The notes under the pieces were generated by a model. That model was given only the letters and a program-made list of their open reading frames with translations. It did no database searches and was not told the DNA's origin. Both the position numbers and the translations under genes were made by a program. Positions 15,922-18,791 of a DNA stretch of 18,791 bases are shown here, one piece after another; the first letter of the stretch is position 1; each line of letters opens with the position of its first letter. This stretch comes from an uncultured Actinomycetes bacterium (GTDB lineage Bacteria; Actinomycetota; Thermoleophilia; Solirubrobacterales; 70-9), in the NCBI GenBank assembly GCA_946482365.1, contig CAMLQY010000036.1, positions 1-18,791 on the forward strand. Direction: 5' to 3'.

Positions 15922-17133
15922 CTACCGGAGTTCCGAGGAAGACTTCCCCAGCAACTGCCGGGCAACGATCAGCAGCTGGATCTGCTGCGTCCCCTCGAAG
16001 ATGTCGAGGATCTTCGCGTCGCGGGCCCACTTCTCCAGCAGCTCGTTCTCGCCATACCCGACGCTGCCGCAGAGCTCGACGCAGCCGAGGGCGACGTCGA
16101 CGCAGGTGCGCCCCGCCTTCGCCTTCGCCATCGAGGCCTGAAGCGAGTTGGGCTTGCCGTTGTCGGCCATCCAGGCCGCCTGCAGGGTCAGCAGCAGCGA
16201 CGCCTCGTAGTCGGACTCCATCTCGAGGAAGCGGGCCGCCGCGGCGGACTGGGAGAGCGCCGGGGTGTCGTAGTCGATCTCCACCCCCGCCTGCTCGAGC
16301 CGCTTGCGCGTCTCCTCCAGCGAGGCGCGGGCGACGCCGACCGCCATCGCGGCGACCAGCGGCCGCGTGTTGTCGAAGGTCTGCATCGCGCCGCCGAAGC
16401 CCTGCTTCACGTCGATCTCCGGATTGCCCAGCAATGCCTCCTTCGGCACGCGGCAGTCCTGCAGCGTGAAGTTGGCCGTGTCGGAGGCCCGGATGCCGAG
16501 CTTGTGCTCGAGCCGGTCGAGCTTCAGCCCCGGGTTGTCGCGCTCGACGATGAACGACTTGATCGCCGCCCGCCCCTTCTCACGGTCCAGCGAGGCCCAG
16601 ACCACGATCAGGTCGGCGCGGTCGCCCGAGGTGACGAAGATCTTCTCGCCGTTGAGCACGTACTCGTCGCCGTCGAGCTCGGCGGTCGTGCGGATCGCCG
16701 CCGAGTCGGAGCCCGCCTCGGGCTCGGTGATCGCCATCGCCGCCCACTTGCCGCCGTATTTCTCGAGCTGCTCCTCGGTCGCCACCGAGGCGATCGCCGA
16801 GTTGCCGAGGCCCTGGCGGGGCATCGAGAGCAGCAGGCCGACGTCGCCCCAGCAGAGCTCGATGATGCCGAGCACGGTGGAGAGGTTGGAGCCGTTGCGG
16901 TTGCCCTCGTCGGCCCCGTTCGACTCGCGGCGAACGCCGGCGGCTCCGGCGCCGCCCGTGTCCGACCCGTCGTTCATCCCGTCGATCAGCGAGGCGAGCA
17001 TGTCGAGCTCCTTGGGGTAGGAGTGCTCGGCCTCGTCGTACTTGCGCGAGATCGGCCGGAAGACCTCACGGGCGACCTGGTTGCCCTGGCTGACCAGCGG
17101 CTTGAACTTCTTCGGTATCTCCAGATTGATCAT
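15922..17133 (-). CDS. Acyl-CoA dehydrogenase with complete catalytic motifs
   Basis: This 403-residue flavoprotein introduces the alpha-beta double bond into an acyl-CoA, passing electrons to an electron-transfer flavoprotein. It shows AITEPEAGSDSAAIRTTA (134-151) and FVTSGDRADLIVVW (166-179) for the FAD/substrate domain, QGFGGAMQTFDNTRP (244-258) at the start of the C-terminal helical domain, and the catalytic glutamate in DIFEGTQQIQ (Glu380). An unusual Gly/Asn/Asp-rich stretch (52-84) is inserted in the N-terminal helical domain. The ATG at 17133 has an AAAGGA ribosome binding site. It lies 15 bp downstream of a second, divergent dehydrogenase gene, an arrangement that suggests a joint complex. 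A long palindrome follows 6 bases after its stop. Confidence 0.93.
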   Translation of the reverse strand: MINLEIPKKFKPLVSQGNQVAREVFRPISRKYDEAEHSYPKELDMLASLIDGMNDGSDTGGAGAAGVRRESNGADEGNRNGSNLSTVLGIIELCWGDVGLLLSMPRQGLGNSAIASVATEEQLEKYGGKWAAMAITEPEAGSDSAAIRTTAELDGDEYVLNGEKIFVTSGDRADLIVVWASLDREKGRAAIKSFIVERDNPGLKLDRLEHKLGIRASDTANFTLQDCRVPKEALLGNPEIDVKQGFGGAMQTFDNTRPLVAAMAVGVARASLEETRKRLEQAGVEIDYDTPALSQSAAAARFLEMESDYEASLLLTLQAAWMADNGKPNSLQASMAKAKAGRTCVDVALGCVELCGSVGYGENELLEKWARDAKILDIFEGTQQIQLLIVARQLLGKSSSELR

Positions 17134-17148
17134 GGCTTTCCTTTGGCT

Positions 17149-18486
17149 CTAGACGAGCAGGGCGCCCTCCATCACGCCCGCTGCGCGGAGGTCGCGGTAC
17201 CAGCGCTCGACCGGGTGCTCCTTGACGAAGCCGTGGCCGCCCAGCAGCTGCACTCCTTCGGAGCCGATCTGCATCCCCTTCTGGGCGCAGAGGCGACGGG
17301 CCATCGCCGCCTCGCGGGCGAAGCTCTGGCCCTGGTCGGCGCGGCTGGCCGCGCGGTAGGTGGCGAGCCGCATGCCTTCGGACTCGATGCCGACGTCGGA
17401 GACCGCGAAGGCGACGCCCTGGCGGTTGGAGATCGGTTCGCCGAAGGCGGTGCGCTCGTTGACGTACTCCTTGACGTAGTCGAGCGTCGCCTGGGCGGTG
17501 CCGACCGCGAGCGAGCACCAGGCGATGCGCGCGCGCTGCACGCACTCGGCGTAGTCCTCGCGCTTTCCGTTGCCGAGCAGCGCGGCGGCGGGGAGCCGCA
17601 CGTCCTCGAGCAGGAGGCGGCCGGTCGCGGCGGGGCGCAGCCCCATCGCCGGCTCCTCCTCGACCGTGAGGCCGGAGGTGCCTGACTCGATCACGAAGAG
17701 GGCCGGGCCGAGGCCCTCAGCCTCGGCGGCGACGAGGAAGAGCTCGCACTCCTTCGGCCGTGCGAGCAGGGACTTGGTGCCGCTCAGCACCCAGTCCTCG
17801 CCGGCCTTGCGTGCCGTCGTCTCCGGCTTCAGCGGGTCGAAGAGCGGCCGGGGCTCGAGGATCGCCAGCGCCGCCGCCGGCGTGTCCTCGCCGGTGAAGG
17901 CGGGCAGGTAGGTCGCCTCCTGCTCCGGCGTGCCCCAGTGGCCGATCGCGGTGGCGACGGCCCCCGGGGCCAGCGCCGCGTAGGCGATCCCCATGTCGCC
18001 GTGGGCCAGCGCCTCGCCGATCAGGACGCTGGTCACGGCCGCCTGCTCGTGCATCACGCCGCCCAGCTCCTCGGGGACGCCGAGCATGTTGACGCCGAGC
18101 TCGTTGGCCTGGTCCAGCAGCTCCTCCGGAGCCGAGCGGTCGAAGTCGGCCTGCTTGGCGACCGGCCGCACCTTCGCCTCGGCGAAGTCGCGAACGCCTT
18201 CCTGCAGCATCTGCTGCTCGTCGTCGGGCGTGATGTCGAAGAGGCTGCGCGGCTTGCTCGGCGCCTGGCGGGCCGGGCCGGTCAGGCTCTGGGCGGCCTT
18301 GAAGGTGCGCCCGGCGACGGTCGCCGAGCGGAACCCGTTCTTGGTCCCGCTGTAGAGCGTGCGCTCCACGCCCTTGCGGATGCGGAGCCGGTCGAGCAGG
18401 TCCGAGCCGGCCAGCCGGCCCAGCCAGCGCAGGCCGAGGCCCATGCCGCGCTCGGCCACGCCCCTGTCGTCTGTTGCGGTGGGCAT
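17149..18486 (-). CDS. Divergent acyl-CoA dehydrogenase, probable partner subunit
   Basis: This 445-residue protein has an ~80-residue N-terminal extension before the dehydrogenase domain. The C-terminal domain is recognisable: RTAFGEPISNRQGVAFAVSD (345-364), QLLGGHGFVKEHPVERWYRD (413-432) and MEG, with Glu440 at the place of the catalytic glutamate. Two things differ from active relatives: the usual TEPxAGSD motif is replaced by LAILEPRPLFDP (208-219), and the protein stops right after the MEG motif, lacking the final helix (EGTxxIQ...) of the family. Paired acyl-CoA dehydrogenase genes can encode heteromeric enzymes, as known for actinobacterial sterol-side-chain enzymes, and this could be such a partner; that is an inference. 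The ATG at 18486 has GAGAGGAAG upstream, located inside the end of the preceding MaoC-like gene, so translation is probably coupled. Confidence 0.88.
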   Translation of the reverse strand: MPTATDDRGVAERGMGLGLRWLGRLAGSDLLDRLRIRKGVERTLYSGTKNGFRSATVAGRTFKAAQSLTGPARQAPSKPRSLFDITPDDEQQMLQEGVRDFAEAKVRPVAKQADFDRSAPEELLDQANELGVNMLGVPEELGGVMHEQAAVTSVLIGEALAHGDMGIAYAALAPGAVATAIGHWGTPEQEATYLPAFTGEDTPAAALAILEPRPLFDPLKPETTARKAGEDWVLSGTKSLLARPKECELFLVAAEAEGLGPALFVIESGTSGLTVEEEPAMGLRPAATGRLLLEDVRLPAAALLGNGKREDYAECVQRARIAWCSLAVGTAQATLDYVKEYVNERTAFGEPISNRQGVAFAVSDVGIESEGMRLATYRAASRADQGQSFAREAAMARRLCAQKGMQIGSEGVQLLGGHGFVKEHPVERWYRDLRAAGVMEGALLV

Positions 18487-18488
18487 CT

Positions 18489-18791
18489 CTACTTCCTCTC
18501 GTCTTGGGGTTTTGCCCCGAGCGGCTCGATGTGGCCGTCGAGGTGCGGCGTGCCGCGCTTGGCGTCGCGCACCGCGAAGTCGATCTCCTCTCCCTGCGTG
18601 GAGCTGGCGAGCTCGACCCTGCCCGGGAGCAGGATCGGCTTGCGGAAGCGCACCTCCACGGCGAAGGCGTCGGGCAGGCGGCTCTCCAGCGCCGCCAGGC
18701 AACGGGCCTTGGTCCACATGCCGTGGGCGATCGCCCGCGGGAAGCCGAGCGGCTTCGCGGTCAGCGAGTGCATGTGGATCGGGTTGCGGTC
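18489..18791 (-). CDS. MaoC-like enoyl-CoA hydratase, C-terminal part (cut by the window edge)
   Basis: Only the last 100 residues are in the window; the frame is open to the right edge and the N-terminus lies beyond it. The visible part begins with DRNPIHMHSLTAKPLGFPRA followed by IAHGMWTKA, the hydratase motif of the MaoC/hot-dog family, in which Asp and His of DxNPIH are catalytic. Such enzymes add water to trans-2-enoyl-CoA. It ends 2 bp before the ATG of the dehydrogenase, which makes it the upstream member of a compact beta-oxidation-like operon. Substrate and full length cannot be judged. Confidence 0.9.
   Translation of the reverse strand, partial: DRNPIHMHSLTAKPLGFPRAIAHGMWTKARCLAALESRLPDAFAVEVRFRKPILLPGRVELASSTQGEEIDFAVRDAKRGTPHLDGHIEPLGAKPQDERK

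Noticed and set aside
15826..17685. A 619-codon open frame on the plus strand
   Set aside because: It is antisense to the dehydrogenase genes and runs through a palindrome; no recognisable motif.

Overview
The window is high-GC bacterial DNA with GTG starts, probable leaderless genes and dense, mostly minus-strand gene packing. This fits a high-GC actinobacterium. The fatty-acid gene cluster plus an RHS protein with a Cys-rich secreted N-terminus suggests Thermoleophilia/Solirubrobacterales, but that is an inference from general resemblance. No rRNA, tRNA, CRISPR array or transposase gene was seen.

Layout. Positions 1-367 are non-coding: a 7-bp tandem repeat at the left edge, several small inverted repeats, a run of ten G and an imperfect hairpin. 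A cysteine-less AhpD/carboxymuconolactone-decarboxylase-like gene (minus, 368-940) diverges from a type I glutamine synthetase gene (plus, 1203-2555). A perfect 8-bp inverted repeat, likely an operator, lies between them. An MMPL/RND transporter gene (2557-5049) and a thioredoxin-domain YyaL/SSP411-type gene (5046-7028) form a minus-strand pair with a 4-bp overlap. A GGDEF-EAL c-di-GMP enzyme (plus, 7160-8566) diverges from that pair, and both starts look leaderless.

The stretch 8583-12727 is one large minus-strand RHS/YD-repeat gene that appears split by a one-base frameshift near 12169-12173. Its 5' part encodes a secreted Cys-rich domain that seems to begin at a rare CTG codon. Its 3' part carries the YD repeats, the RHS core and a 141-residue tail I do not recognise. 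Its codon use differs clearly from its neighbours.

From 12864 to the right edge, all genes are on the minus strand. In transcription order they are a partial MaoC-like hydratase, two acyl-CoA dehydrogenases, an AMP-dependent acyl-CoA synthetase-like ligase, and a HemL-like class III aminotransferase with its own candidate promoter. The first four look like a fatty-acid or carboxylic-acid activation and beta-oxidation unit: ligation to CoA, dehydrogenation and hydration.

The most unusual non-coding signal is a pair of long palindromes (14266-14343 and 15841-15915) at the 3' ends of two genes of this cluster. Their arms differ in sequence yet stay complementary. Their shared 24-nt centre can fold into two small hairpins, so each element could form a compact three-way junction. 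The two base differences in the centre fall exactly in the small loops.
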